Of a stretch of DNA of 64,000 bases, positions 26,452 through 35,559 are shown piece by piece. The notes beneath the pieces were generated by a model. That model did no database searches. It was given only the letters and a program-made list of their open reading frames with translations, and had not been told where the DNA came from. The stretch's first letter is position 1, and every line of letters begins with the position of its first letter. Source of the DNA: Hylemonella gracilis ATCC 19624 (lineage in GTDB: Bacteria > Pseudomonadota > Gammaproteobacteria > Burkholderiales > Burkholderiaceae_C); contig NZ_AEGR01000032.1 in NCBI RefSeq assembly GCF_000211835.1, positions 1 through 64,000 of the forward strand, given 5' to 3'. The position numbers were made by a program, and so were the translations under genes.

Positions 26452-28251
26452 ATGATCCGCCTGTCCGAACTCAAGCTCCCGCTGGAGCACGCCCCCGAAG
26501 CCCTGCCCGCGCTCATCGCGCGAACGCTGAACATCACCCCCGAGGAACTGCGGGCCCATCACATCCACAAACGCAGCTTCGACGCTCGCAAGGCCGAACT
26601 GTTGCAGGTCTACATCGTCGATGTGGAGGTGGCGCCCGGCCTGGAAGCCCGCCTGCTGGCACAGTGGGACCGCCATCCCCACATCGGCCCCAGCCCTGAC
26701 CTGGTTTACCGCGCGCCTGTGCAGGCGCCGAGAGACTTTGAGCACCGCATCCAGGCTCAGCCCGAAAACCGTCCCGTGGTCATCGGCTTCGGCCCCTGCG
26801 GCATCTTTGCCGCCTTGTTGCTGGCCCAGATGGGCTTTCGGCCCATCGTGCTGGAGCGGGGCAAGGCCGTGCGCGAACGCACGCAAGACACCTGGGGCCT
26901 GTGGCGCAAGAAGGTGCTGCACCCCGAATCGAATGTGCAGTTCGGTGAAGGCGGCGCCGGCACCTTCAGCGATGGCAAGCTCTACAGCCAGATCAAGGAC
27001 CCGCGCCACCTGGGTCGCAAGGTGCTGAACGAGTTCGTGGCCGCGGGCGCGCCCGAGGACATCCTGACCGAGGCGCATCCGCACATCGGCACTTTCAAGT
27101 TGGTGAAGATGGTCGAGTCCATCCGTGCACAGATCGAGGCCTTGGGCGGGGAAATCCGTTTCCAACAGCGCGTGACGGATCTGCTGCTGTACAAGGACTC
27201 CACACCGGGCGGCCAGCACGCGCTGCGCGGACTGAAGGTGCTCGACCTGACCAGCGGCAGCAGCTACACGCTGGCGACGCAGCACGCGGTGCTGGCGCTG
27301 GGACACAGCGCACGCGACACCTTCGCGCGGCTGTGGGATCAGGGCGTGGCCATGGAGGCCAAGCCCTTTTCGATCGGATTCCGGATTGAGCACCCGCAAA
27401 GCCTCATCGACCGCGCGCGCTGGGGGCGGCATGCAGGCCATCCCCTGCTGGGGGCAGCGGATTACAAGCTGGTGCACCACGCCAGCAATGGCCGCGCGGT
27501 CTACAGCTTTTGCATGTGCCCGGGTGGCACCGTGGTGGCGGCGACTTCGGAGCCGGGTCGGGTGGTCACCAATGGCATGAGCCAGTATTCACGGGCCGAA
27601 CGCAACGCCAACGCCGGCATGGTCGTGGGCATTGAACCGGTCGACTACCCCGACGGGGTACACGACGAAGCGGACTGGGTCGCGGCTTTCGGCGAGGAAG
27701 ATGGCCGCCGTTACGCCGCGCAGTCGGCCGCGCTCACGCAGCAGCGACCCCGGCAATACCACCCGCTTGCGGGTGTCGTGCTGCAACGCAAGCTCGAGGC
27801 ACGGGCCTACGAGTTGGGCGGCGCGAGCTATGAAGCGCCGGGCCAGTTGGTGGGCGACTTTCTGGCGCGCCGGCCATCGCAGCAGTTCGGGGCGGTGCAG
27901 CCCTCGTACAAGCCGGGCGTCAAGTTGGGGGATCTGAGCCTCGCCTTGCCGGCTTACGCCATCGAAGCCATGCGCGAGGCGTTGCCGGCCTTCGGCAAGA
28001 AGATCAAGGGCTATGACCTGCCGGATGCGGTGCTGACCGGCGTGGAAACGCGCACCTCCTCGCCCCTGCGCATGCCGCGCGGCGAGGACTACCAAAGCCA
28101 GAACGTGCGTGGACTCTATCCGGCTGGTGAAGGCGCGGGTTACGCGGGTGGCATCCTCTCGGCGGGCGTGGACGGCATCAAAGTCGCGGAGGCGCTGGCC
28201 GTGTCGCTGACGCACCGGCTTCAAGCAGCCCAGGTGGCCCACGCGGGTTGA
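26452..28251 (+). CDS. FAD-dependent oxidoreductase (COG2509 type)
   Basis: A 599-residue flavoprotein of unknown substrate. An N-terminal alpha/beta domain of about 95 residues, starting MIRLSELKLPLEH, precedes a Rossmann FAD-binding fold with GFGPCG in 'VVIGFGPCGIFAALLLAQMG'. It continues with 'NVQFGEGGAGTFSDGKL', and the C-terminal FAD contact is 'GLYPAGEGAGYAGGI'. This layout is that of the widespread uncharacterised 'FAD-dependent dehydrogenases'. Cytoplasmic. GAGGA lies just upstream of the ATG. It is divergent from rnpB and convergent with the GGDEF/EAL gene. Confidence 0.88.
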   Translation: MIRLSELKLPLEHAPEALPALIARTLNITPEELRAHHIHKRSFDARKAELLQVYIVDVEVAPGLEARLLAQWDRHPHIGPSPDLVYRAPVQAPRDFEHRIQAQPENRPVVIGFGPCGIFAALLLAQMGFRPIVLERGKAVRERTQDTWGLWRKKVLHPESNVQFGEGGAGTFSDGKLYSQIKDPRHLGRKVLNEFVAAGAPEDILTEAHPHIGTFKLVKMVESIRAQIEALGGEIRFQQRVTDLLLYKDSTPGGQHALRGLKVLDLTSGSSYTLATQHAVLALGHSARDTFARLWDQGVAMEAKPFSIGFRIEHPQSLIDRARWGRHAGHPLLGAADYKLVHHASNGRAVYSFCMCPGGTVVAATSEPGRVVTNGMSQYSRAERNANAGMVVGIEPVDYPDGVHDEADWVAAFGEEDGRRYAAQSAALTQQRPRQYHPLAGVVLQRKLEARAYELGGASYEAPGQLVGDFLARRPSQQFGAVQPSYKPGVKLGDLSLALPAYAIEAMREALPAFGKKIKGYDLPDAVLTGVETRTSSPLRMPRGEDYQSQNVRGLYPAGEGAGYAGGILSAGVDGIKVAEALAVSLTHRLQAAQVAHAG

Positions 28252-28343
28252 ACACGCGAGGGCGGCCATCTCACCATCCCCTCTGCCTCTGCCTCTGCCG
28301 CTACGTCTGCCTCTCGGCGCCATGGTCTCATGGCCACCTGGCA

Positions 28344-30770
28344 TCAGACCCGGCTGATCGCCTCCATGTCAAAGGGCGTGGCCTCGAAGCGTTTGACCAA
28401 TTCCGCGAATTCAGTCGCGGGCAAGGGCCGCGCGAGGAAATAGCCCTGGGCCTCGTCGCAACCGAAGCGGCGCAGCACGGCCAATACCTCGGCATCCTCC
28501 ACGCCCTCGGCGATGGTGCGCAAGCCCAGGCCCGCCGCCATCTGAATGATGGCACGCACGATGGCGGCATTGTCGGAATCGCGCGCCAGATCGTGGACAA
28601 AACTCTGGTCGATCTTGAGCTTGTCGACCGCGAAGCGCTTCAGATAGGCCAGGCTGGAGTACCCGGTGCCAAAGTCGTCGATGGAGAGTTTCACCCCGAG
28701 CTGCTTGATCTGGTCCACGCCCTCGAGCACCCGTTCTGTGTTCTGCAAGAGGATGGATTCCGTCAATTCCAGTTCCAATAGTTCGGGAGCCAAGCCCGTG
28801 TCACGCAGGGCCTGCGCCACGATGGTCTGCACGTCGCCCCGCCGGAACTGGACGGCCGAGAGGTTCACGGCCATGAGCAAGGGCGGCAGTCCGGCCTGCC
28901 GCCAGGCCATGGCCTGAGCGCAGGCCTGGCGGATCACCCATTCGCCGATCGGCACGATCAGGCCGCTGTCTTCGGCCACGGGCACGAAGCGCGCGGGCGA
29001 GATCAAACCCTCTTCCGGATGCCGCCAACGCAGGAGGGCCTCCACGCCAATCACGGCACCGGTTCTCAGGTCGAACTGGGGCTGGTAGTGCAACTCCAGC
29101 TCTCCACGGCTGAGCGCGCGGTGCAAGCCGTTTTTCAGGCGCAGGTGATCCACCGCTTCCGTGTTCATCTGCTCGTCGAAGAAGCGCGCCTGATTACGTC
29201 CCGCATCCTTGGCTCGGTACAGCGCCGTGTCGGCTTTCTTGAGCAGCGTTTCAAAATCCAGGCCATCGTCTGGGTACAAGGCCACGCCGATAGAGGAGGA
29301 AATGCTCAGCTCGTGACCATCGAACAGCAGCGGTTGCTGAAGGCGCTCACGGATCTTGAGCAGCACGGGCGTGATCATCTCGGTGCCCTCTAAATCAGAA
29401 AGCACCACCAGAAACTCGTCTCCTCCTTGGCGACTGATGGTGTCGCTCTCGCGCATGCCGTCACTCAAGCGCCGCGCAACTTCCTTGAGCAGGGCATCGC
29501 CCGTGGCATGGCCCAGCGAATCATTGATGGTCTTGAAGTGGTCCAGGTCCAGGAACAGCAGCGCCACCTTGCGGTGGTGGCGCTCGGCCCGCGCGATGGC
29601 CTGGGCAAAACGGTCTTGCAGCAGCGAGCGGTTTGGCAGACCCGTGAGCACGTCGCGGTAGGCCAGGAACTCGACTTGCCGCTCGACTTGCTTGCGCGCC
29701 GTCACGTCCGCCGCGATGGTCAGAAAACCGCTGATGGTTCCGTCGTCGTCGCGCAGTGGAGACAAGGAGGCACTCAGGTCGAACATCTCCCCGGTGACTT
29801 TCTGCCGCTGCACCTCGATGTCGGGGATGCTCTCGCCCGCGATGACCCGCAGCCTCAAGGCCTTGTCTTCGTCCTGGTACTCCGTGGCCAAGGGAACGCT
29901 GGGCAGAAAACGTCCGAGCACCTCGGCCTCGGTCCAGCCGAAGAGCTTCTCCGCCGCGGGGTTCCAGGCGGTGACGCGACCTTCGGTGTCGCGCGTGTAG
30001 ATGGCCAAGGGAGCCGAACGCACGATGGTCTGGTTCAACCCCTTTTCAAACCGCAAGGCGCGCAGCGCGGTGGCCTGACTGCGCCAGGCGCGATGGATCA
30101 GCACGGAAACGATCAGGCTGACCACCTGGAACAACAGCACCAAGGCGGCGGCCTGGTTCCTTTCGTGGCGCCAGTCATGCAGGTAATCCCAGGCCGACAG
30201 CGTCAGCAACACGCGGTAATCCGTGCCCTCGATGCGGCGCAGCAACAGGAGAGATTCGTCTGCGCCAATGTGCATGCCGAGCGACCAGCGATGGCTCGCT
30301 GGCGAGCGCTGGAAGAAATGCCCGCCCGACACAGCGTCCATGAGCAAGGCCCGCAACTCAGGGTTTTCGAAGGACGGGGCGGTCCTGTCCGGGTGAGCAG
30401 ACAGGCTCGGCTGACGCACGATCTGACGCCATTGCGGGTCCACCACTGCGGCATAGCCCCTGCCGCCCAGGAAATCTTGAAGTTCAGGCAAGTGCTGCAA
30501 CTGCCGCGTCAGCACCCGTTCAGGTTCCAGGGATGGTTCCTGATTCAGGGCGTGGGCCATGTTCTGGGCCAGAGACCCCAGCACAGTCTGCGCGGCCACG
30601 GTGGCGCTGTGCTCGAAGCGCATGCGGCCCGCCTGCAAGGCGCACACCGTCAGCGCGACCAGGAGCAGATTGAAGGTGACCATGGCCCCCCACAAGCGGA
30701 CCACGAAACCGCGGCCTGGGCGGGGCGAGCGGGGTTGCCCCCCGGGGAATGGCGCAGTGCGACGCGACAC
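28344..30770 (-). CDS. Membrane PAS-GGDEF-EAL cyclic-di-GMP enzyme
   Basis: A membrane sensor that probably makes and/or degrades cyclic-di-GMP. A transmembrane helix near residues 28-48 and a second near 205-225 flank a periplasmic sensor of about 160 residues. Then come a PAS domain (AIYTRDTEGRVTAWNPAAEK), a GGDEF domain with intact GGDEF preceded by an RxxD inhibitory site (RESD) five residues before, and an EAL domain with EALLRW and DDFGTGYSSL. All catalytic motifs are present. The start is uncertain: GTG at 30770 is listed and ATG at 30683 is possible. A TTG at 30863 lies inside the htpX terminator and is unlikely. Length is 808 residues from 30770. Confidence 0.9.
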   Translation of the reverse strand: MSRRTAPFPGGQPRSPRPGRGFVVRLWGAMVTFNLLLVALTVCALQAGRMRFEHSATVAAQTVLGSLAQNMAHALNQEPSLEPERVLTRQLQHLPELQDFLGGRGYAAVVDPQWRQIVRQPSLSAHPDRTAPSFENPELRALLMDAVSGGHFFQRSPASHRWSLGMHIGADESLLLLRRIEGTDYRVLLTLSAWDYLHDWRHERNQAAALVLLFQVVSLIVSVLIHRAWRSQATALRALRFEKGLNQTIVRSAPLAIYTRDTEGRVTAWNPAAEKLFGWTEAEVLGRFLPSVPLATEYQDEDKALRLRVIAGESIPDIEVQRQKVTGEMFDLSASLSPLRDDDGTISGFLTIAADVTARKQVERQVEFLAYRDVLTGLPNRSLLQDRFAQAIARAERHHRKVALLFLDLDHFKTINDSLGHATGDALLKEVARRLSDGMRESDTISRQGGDEFLVVLSDLEGTEMITPVLLKIRERLQQPLLFDGHELSISSSIGVALYPDDGLDFETLLKKADTALYRAKDAGRNQARFFDEQMNTEAVDHLRLKNGLHRALSRGELELHYQPQFDLRTGAVIGVEALLRWRHPEEGLISPARFVPVAEDSGLIVPIGEWVIRQACAQAMAWRQAGLPPLLMAVNLSAVQFRRGDVQTIVAQALRDTGLAPELLELELTESILLQNTERVLEGVDQIKQLGVKLSIDDFGTGYSSLAYLKRFAVDKLKIDQSFVHDLARDSDNAAIVRAIIQMAAGLGLRTIAEGVEDAEVLAVLRRFGCDEAQGYFLARPLPATEFAELVKRFEATPFDMEAISRV

Positions 30771-30861
30771 GGTGGCTGTATTAGGGCCTGCGATGCAGGG
30801 CGTGCCATCATCACGTGACTGTCTGATGCGGTCAAGCCACTCACTCGAATCGCCAAACCCC

Positions 30862-30891
30862 AAAAAAAACGCGTCGGTTCACACCGACGCG
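30862..30891 (-). terminator. Rho-independent terminator of htpX
   Basis: CGCGTCGGT (30870-30878) pairs with ACCGACGCG (30883-30891) around a 4-nt loop. On the minus strand it is followed by eight T residues (30869-30862). A second strong palindrome (CTGGCGCGTGA and its complement, 30920-30942) lies between it and the htpX stop. Confidence 0.9.
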
Positions 30892-30957
30892 GGACAAGGG
30901 GATCGCCTCTTTTCGGCGACTGGCGCGTGAATCACGCGCCAGCGAGGCCGGGAGGCT

Positions 30958-31830
30958 TCAGCGCATGGCTTGGAGTGCAGCGATGCGCTCCTCGATGGGA
31001 GGATGGGTGCTGAACAGCTGGCCGATGCCGCCCGCGATGCCCATGGCGGCGACGCTCTTGGGCAACTCGCCCGGCGTCAACCCGCCCAGGCGGGACAAGG
31101 CGTTGATCATGGGCTGCTTGCGCCCCATCAGCTGCGCCGCGCCCGCGTCCGCGCGGAATTCACGCTGACGCGAGAACCAGGCCACGATGATGGCGGCGAG
31201 GAAACCCAAGACGATGTCCAGCACGATGGTGGTCACGTAATAGCCAATACCGGGACCGCTGTTTTCCTGGTCGCCCTTGCGCAGGAAACTGTCCACGGCA
31301 TAGCCGATCACGCGCGACAGGAACACGACAAACGTGTTCATCACGCCCTGGATCAGGGTCATGGTGACCATGTCACCGTTGGCGATGTGCGCGACTTCGT
31401 GACCGATGACGGCCTCGACCTCCTCGCGCGTCATGTTGCTCAGCAAACCCGTGGAAACGGCCACCAGGGCCGAGTTCTTGAAGGCGCCCGTGGCGAAGGC
31501 ATTGGGCTCCCCCTCGAAGATGCCCACCTCGGGCATGCCAATACCCGCCTGGTCGGCGAACTTGCGCACGGTGTTGACGATCCAGGCTTCGTCCGCGTTG
31601 CGCGGCTGTTCGATGATCTGCACGCCCGCGCTCCACTTGGCCACGGGCTTGCTGATCAGCAGGGAAATGAAGGCGCCACCGAAACCCATGATGAGCGCGA
31701 AGCCCAGCAGCGCGCCCAAGTTCAGGCCGTTGGCCGTCAGGTAGCGGTTGACGCCCAGCAGGTTCGCCACGATGCCCAGCACGAGCACGATGGCCAGGTT
31801 GGTCAGAACGAAAAGAACGATGCGTTTCAT
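30958..31830 (-). CDS. htpX: HtpX, membrane zinc metalloprotease
   Basis: Inner-membrane M48 protease that degrades misfolded membrane proteins. The zinc motif HEVAH is at residues 144-148, with the third ligand in '[14 protein letters not shown]'. Four hydrophobic segments are seen: two N-terminal (5-25, 37-57) and two after the active site. Its 290 residues are typical. The ATG at 31830 has AAGGAA upstream. It ends in a strong terminator. The spacer upstream (31831-32075) holds only a small CCCAC hairpin near 31920. Confidence 0.97.
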   Translation of the reverse strand: MKRIVLFVLTNLAIVLVLGIVANLLGVNRYLTANGLNLGALLGFALIMGFGGAFISLLISKPVAKWSAGVQIIEQPRNADEAWIVNTVRKFADQAGIGMPEVGIFEGEPNAFATGAFKNSALVAVSTGLLSNMTREEVEAVIGHEVAHIANGDMVTMTLIQGVMNTFVVFLSRVIGYAVDSFLRKGDQENSGPGIGYYVTTIVLDIVLGFLAAIIVAWFSRQREFRADAGAAQLMGRKQPMINALSRLGGLTPGELPKSVAAMGIAGGIGQLFSTHPPIEERIAALQAMR

Positions 31831-32075
31831 GATTTCCTTGGAACAAGCCGCACGAGGGAAGGCGGCCACGGCGCGAATGGTAAGGGCGCGCCGCCCGGTT
31901 TCAAGAAAAACCGTGCAATCCCACAGGTGGAAATGGCAATTTCCGTGGGTCCGCCAGGCCTGCTCGGTTTGCACGTCTTGGGAGGGTGCGCTCAACCAGG
32001 CGGGAACGTCCTCGAACAGCGGCGGACCGCCCCTATCATGGCTTTCCGTAGGAACCCGCGTTGGAGAAAAACGTC

Positions 32076-32699
32076 ATGTCCATCGTCCTCTACCACCACC
32101 CCTATTCGCGCGCAGCCAACACCCTTTGGATGCTGGAGGAAACCGGCGTGCCCTACGACTTGCGGCACGTGGACATCCTGAAGGGGGCGCAAAAGGCCCC
32201 CGACATCCTGGCACTGAACCCCATGGGCAAACTGCCCATCCTGGTCGACGGGTCCGTCGTAGTGACCGAAAGCGCGGCCATTGGCCTGTACCTGGCGGAC
32301 CGTTATGCCGCGGGCCGCTTGGCCCCGGCCCTGGACGATCCCGACCGAGCCACCTACCTGCGCTGGTCGTTCTTCGCGCCCTCCGTCATCGAACCCGGTG
32401 CCATGGCGCGCGCCTCCGGCTGGAGTTTCAGGCCTGGTGCCGCGGGTTTCGGCACCTACGAGGAGATGCTGTCCACGATGGAAGCCGCCCTGGCGCACGG
32501 CCCCTGCTTGCTGGGTGATCGTTTCACCATGGCGGACGTGATTTTCGGCGGCACGCTGCGCTACATGCTGCAGTTCAACATGCTGGAGCCTCGCTCCGTG
32601 TTCACGGACTACGTGCAAGGCCTGAACGAACGGCCAGCCTACCAGCGAGCGAACGCGAAGAACACCGACATCGCACGGGAATTGGGCCTGGGTCGTTGA
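32076..32699 (+). CDS. Glutathione S-transferase family protein
   Basis: A 207-residue cytosolic GST. The thioredoxin-like N-terminal domain starts 'MSIVLYHHPYSRAANTLWML' and carries the cis-Pro and 'VTESAAIGLYLADRY' glutathione-binding segment. The all-helical C-terminal domain has the 'GDRFTMADVIFGGTLRY' motif. The catalytic residue is probably Ser11 or Tyr10 and was not resolved. The ATG at 32076 has GGAG nine bases upstream. Substrate unknown; monocistronic. Confidence 0.9.
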   Translation: MSIVLYHHPYSRAANTLWMLEETGVPYDLRHVDILKGAQKAPDILALNPMGKLPILVDGSVVVTESAAIGLYLADRYAAGRLAPALDDPDRATYLRWSFFAPSVIEPGAMARASGWSFRPGAAGFGTYEEMLSTMEAALAHGPCLLGDRFTMADVIFGGTLRYMLQFNMLEPRSVFTDYVQGLNERPAYQRANAKNTDIARELGLGR

Positions 32700-32763
32700 G
32701 GGCACAAACTGCCGCGCAGGCCCAGGCGCAAACTCGGGCCCGCGCACGCCCCGTGCGGTCTGA

Positions 32764-33567
32764 TCATGCAGACTGAGCCAGGGCCCGGGAGGGCCGAAAC
32801 ACCCGCTCATCGTCGTAATAGCCGGGCCGCTGGTTGTCGGGGCACCATCCGGGAATGCCCAGCACCGGCAGGGGCGTGAAGGGTTTGCGGGCCAGCCGTT
32901 CGGGCTGCAGTTGACCGGCCAGCCAGGCATCCAGGGCCGCCATGGACGTGATCTCAGCCTGGGCGCGCCAGACATGGGCCGTCAGGCCCTTGCGCGGCTG
33001 CTGCAACTGTTCTAGCAAGGCATGGCCGCAGATCAGCAGGCGCGCCTCGGCCCAGCGAGGTCGCAGGTCCAGAAACAGCCGCGGCCAGTCACGCGCAAGC
33101 AGCGCCTCCCACACAACGTCGGGCGCCATCAGCACGGCGCCGTTTTCATCGAAGACGGTGAGCGCGTCGCGCACCGGCCCACGGGCAGCGCCCACGCCAT
33201 GCGCCAGGATCTCGGTCGCCTGCAACTGGTTCATGCGTCGTTTGGCATGGGGCAAGCCCAACCAGACCAGGCCGTTGAAGAAATCGTGCGCGTTGTCGCG
33301 CGTCGGGACGACAGCTCGCTCGAAGATGTGGCGCTCGTAGGGCTCGCCCGCCGGCAACATCTGCTGAGGCCCGAAACGCACGCCCGGCGGCGCCAGGGGC
33401 TGTCGCGCCGCGTTCAAGGCTTCGTGCACCGCGTGGCCGGCTTGGCAGCGTGCCAAGACACCGGCGCCAAGCTCACGCCAAGGCAGGAACCAGGGCGACG
33501 CCCAATCGATCGGCGCCATCGCAGCAGCCTGCGGTTGAGCCGTTGCGGCTCGAAGCCCTTGCGCCAT
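32764..33567 (-). CDS. DUF3025 family protein
   Basis: A 267-residue protein of the DUF3025 family, function unknown. Conserved features are 'YERHIFERAVVPTRDNAHDFFNGLVWLGLPHAKRRMNQ' near residue 80 (described here as H-D-F-F-N-G and P-x-x-K motifs) and the C-terminal 'LPVLGIPGWCPDNQ'. No signal peptide or membrane segment. It starts 13 bp after the pyrC stop on the same strand and is probably co-transcribed; the two are often neighbours in Burkholderiales. Confidence 0.8.
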   Translation of the reverse strand: MAQGLRAATAQPQAAAMAPIDWASPWFLPWRELGAGVLARCQAGHAVHEALNAARQPLAPPGVRFGPQQMLPAGEPYERHIFERAVVPTRDNAHDFFNGLVWLGLPHAKRRMNQLQATEILAHGVGAARGPVRDALTVFDENGAVLMAPDVVWEALLARDWPRLFLDLRPRWAEARLLICGHALLEQLQQPRKGLTAHVWRAQAEITSMAALDAWLAGQLQPERLARKPFTPLPVLGIPGWCPDNQRPGYYDDERVFRPSRALAQSA

Positions 33568-33580
33568 TCACCGCCTGCAT

Positions 33581-34624
33581 TCAGACCCGGCGCCAGGCCA
33601 GCGCCTCGCCCGCGCGCAGCGGCTTGAGCTCGGCGTCGCCAAAGGTGAATCGCTCGGGCGGCGTCCAGCTCTCGCGGCGCAGCGTGATGCGCTGCGGGTT
33701 GCGCGGCAGGCCATAGAAATCCGCGCCATGGTGGCTGGCGAAGCCTTCCAGCTTGTCCAACGCATTCATGGCGTCGAACACCTCGGCATAGAGCTCGATG
33801 GCCGCGTGCGCGGTGTAGCAGCCGGCGGCGCAGACCGAGTTTTCCTTCAAGGTCGCCGCGTGCGGCGCGCTGTCGGTGCCCAGGAAAAAGCGCGGATTGC
33901 CACTGGTCGCCGCCCGCACCAGGGCCAGGCGATGCACCTCGCGCTTGAGCACGGGCAGACAGTAGAAATGCGGCCGCAAACCGCCCGTGAAGATGGCGTT
34001 GCGGTTGTAGAGCAGATGCTGGGCCGTGATGGTCGCGCCCGTGTAGCGGTCGCTGCCCGCCACGTACTGCGCGGCCTCCTGGGTGGTCAGGTGCTCGAAG
34101 ACCACCTTCAGTTCAGGAAAGTCATGGCGCAGGGGCCGCAGCACGCGGTCGATGAACACAGCCTCGCGGTCGAACACGTCCACCGCCGGATCGGTCACTT
34201 CACCGTGCACCAGCAGCAGCAGACCGTGGCGCTGCATGGCTTCCAAGGTCTTGTAGGTCTTGCGCAGGTCGGTGACGCCCGCGTCGCTGTTGGTGGTCGC
34301 ACCCGCGGGGTAGAGCTTGAGCGCGACCACGCCCGCTTCTTTCGCCAGCGAGATTTCCTCGGGCGGCGTGTTGTCGGTGAGGTAGAGCGACATCAGCGGC
34401 TGGAAACCGGCGCTGCCGGGAGCCTCCCGGGGCACGGCCGCGAGGATGCGCTGTCGGTAAGCCACGGCCTGCGCGGCGGTGGTCACTGGCGGGCGGAGGT
34501 TGGGCATGATGAGCGCACGGCCAAACTGCGCGGCCGCGTGCGCCACGGTCGTGGCCAGCACCGCGCCATCGCGCAAATGCAGGTGCCAGTCATCGGGACG
34601 GGTGAGGGTGATTGCTTGCGTCAT
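33581..34624 (-). CDS. pyrC: PyrC, dihydroorotase
   Basis: Zinc amidohydrolase closing carbamoyl-aspartate to dihydroorotate in pyrimidine synthesis. The metal motif HLH is at residues 14-16, the carboxylated lysine is in LKLYPAGATTNS (K103), and later ligands lie in 'VFEHLTT' and the aspartate of 'FFLGTDSAPH'. This is the short (type II, E. coli-like) class; 347 residues match. It is divergent from the IclR gene with only 35 bp between starts. Confidence 0.97.
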   Translation of the reverse strand: MTQAITLTRPDDWHLHLRDGAVLATTVAHAAAQFGRALIMPNLRPPVTTAAQAVAYRQRILAAVPREAPGSAGFQPLMSLYLTDNTPPEEISLAKEAGVVALKLYPAGATTNSDAGVTDLRKTYKTLEAMQRHGLLLLVHGEVTDPAVDVFDREAVFIDRVLRPLRHDFPELKVVFEHLTTQEAAQYVAGSDRYTGATITAQHLLYNRNAIFTGGLRPHFYCLPVLKREVHRLALVRAATSGNPRFFLGTDSAPHAATLKENSVCAAGCYTAHAAIELYAEVFDAMNALDKLEGFASHHGADFYGLPRNPQRITLRRESWTPPERFTFGDAELKPLRAGEALAWRRV

Positions 34625-34659
34625 GGTCCTATTGTCTCTGGATTGATAATTCAGGGACC

Positions 34660-35433
34660 ATGCCCACTCCCAACGATCCCTTGTTCAATCAATCATTGGA
34701 AAAAGGGCTGGCCGTGCTGCGTGCTTTCAATGCAGCGCACCGCACGCTGACATTGGGCGAGTTGGCGGAACTGACCGGCATGAGCAAGGGTTCAGCCCAA
34801 CGCACCGTGCACACCTTGCAGGCTTTGGGTTACGTGGGCAAGCACCCACAGACACGACGCTTCCAGTTGCTGCCCAAAGTGATCGACATCGGCTTCAACT
34901 ATCTGGCCGCACACCCGCTCATTCGCGTGGCACACCCCTATTTGTCCCAACTGGCCCAGTCCAGCGGCGAAACGGCCAGCCTGACGGAGGCTGTCGAGAC
35001 CGACATGGTCTACATCGCCCAATTCCTGACCACCCAGCACATCCCGGTGCTCACCCCCGTTGGCATGCGCATCCCGATGTACTGCACCAGCTCGGGCCGT
35101 GCCTGGCTCAGCACCTTGCCGGATGCACAGGCGCGCAGCTTGTTGGGCAGCGCACCTCGACCTGCACGCACGCCGAACACGCTGACCGGCGTGAACGCCA
35201 TCCTGGACCAGATCGCGCAGTGCCGCAAAACCGGCTACGCCATCAACCATCAGGAGCTGTTCCTCGGTGACATGGGCATCGCCGCGCCCGTGGTCAACAG
35301 CTCGGGACGCGCCATCGCGGCCGTCCACCTCTCTCCTCCCACGAGCCGTTGGACGCTGGAGGAAGCGCAGAACCGGTTGGCCCCGATGGTGATCGAGTGC
35401 GCCCGCGCGATCTCGCAGTCGATCGCTGATTGA
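34660..35433 (+). CDS. IclR-family transcriptional regulator
   Basis: A 257-residue regulator with an N-terminal winged helix (NQSLEKGLAVLRAF; LAELTGMSKGSAQRTVHTLQ) and a C-terminal effector domain. The latter has the 'SSGRAWLSTLPD' and 'GYAINHQELFLGDMGIAAPV' signatures of the family. IclR proteins sense small organic acids, and AllR of the allantoin regulon belongs here. It lies next to the hydrolase and transporter genes, so control of that region is plausible but unproven. The ATG at 34660 has AGGGA upstream. Confidence 0.9.
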   Translation: MPTPNDPLFNQSLEKGLAVLRAFNAAHRTLTLGELAELTGMSKGSAQRTVHTLQALGYVGKHPQTRRFQLLPKVIDIGFNYLAAHPLIRVAHPYLSQLAQSSGETASLTEAVETDMVYIAQFLTTQHIPVLTPVGMRIPMYCTSSGRAWLSTLPDAQARSLLGSAPRPARTPNTLTGVNAILDQIAQCRKTGYAINHQELFLGDMGIAAPVVNSSGRAIAAVHLSPPTSRWTLEEAQNRLAPMVIECARAISQSIAD

Positions 35434-35559
35434 GCCCCGCGCTCTTTCGCACTTTCGCACGCACGCGCGGCGACACGCACACCGCGTGGCGCGATGGCCT
35501 GGGCGTGGGCGTGGGCGTGGGCTATGCATGCGCCCAGTTCGCCCTCGGGGGTGCGCGGC

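Noticed and set aside
28280-28315. CTCTGC hexamer run between convergent genes
   Set aside because: Simple repeat of a few units with no other signal.
30771-30863. TTG start at 30863 for the GGDEF/EAL protein
   Set aside because: It lies within the T-run of the htpX terminator and would need translation through that hairpin; no ribosome-binding site.
35501-35522. GGGCGT repeated three times after the IclR gene
   Set aside because: Short GC-rich simple repeat between convergent genes, no symmetry or gene relation.
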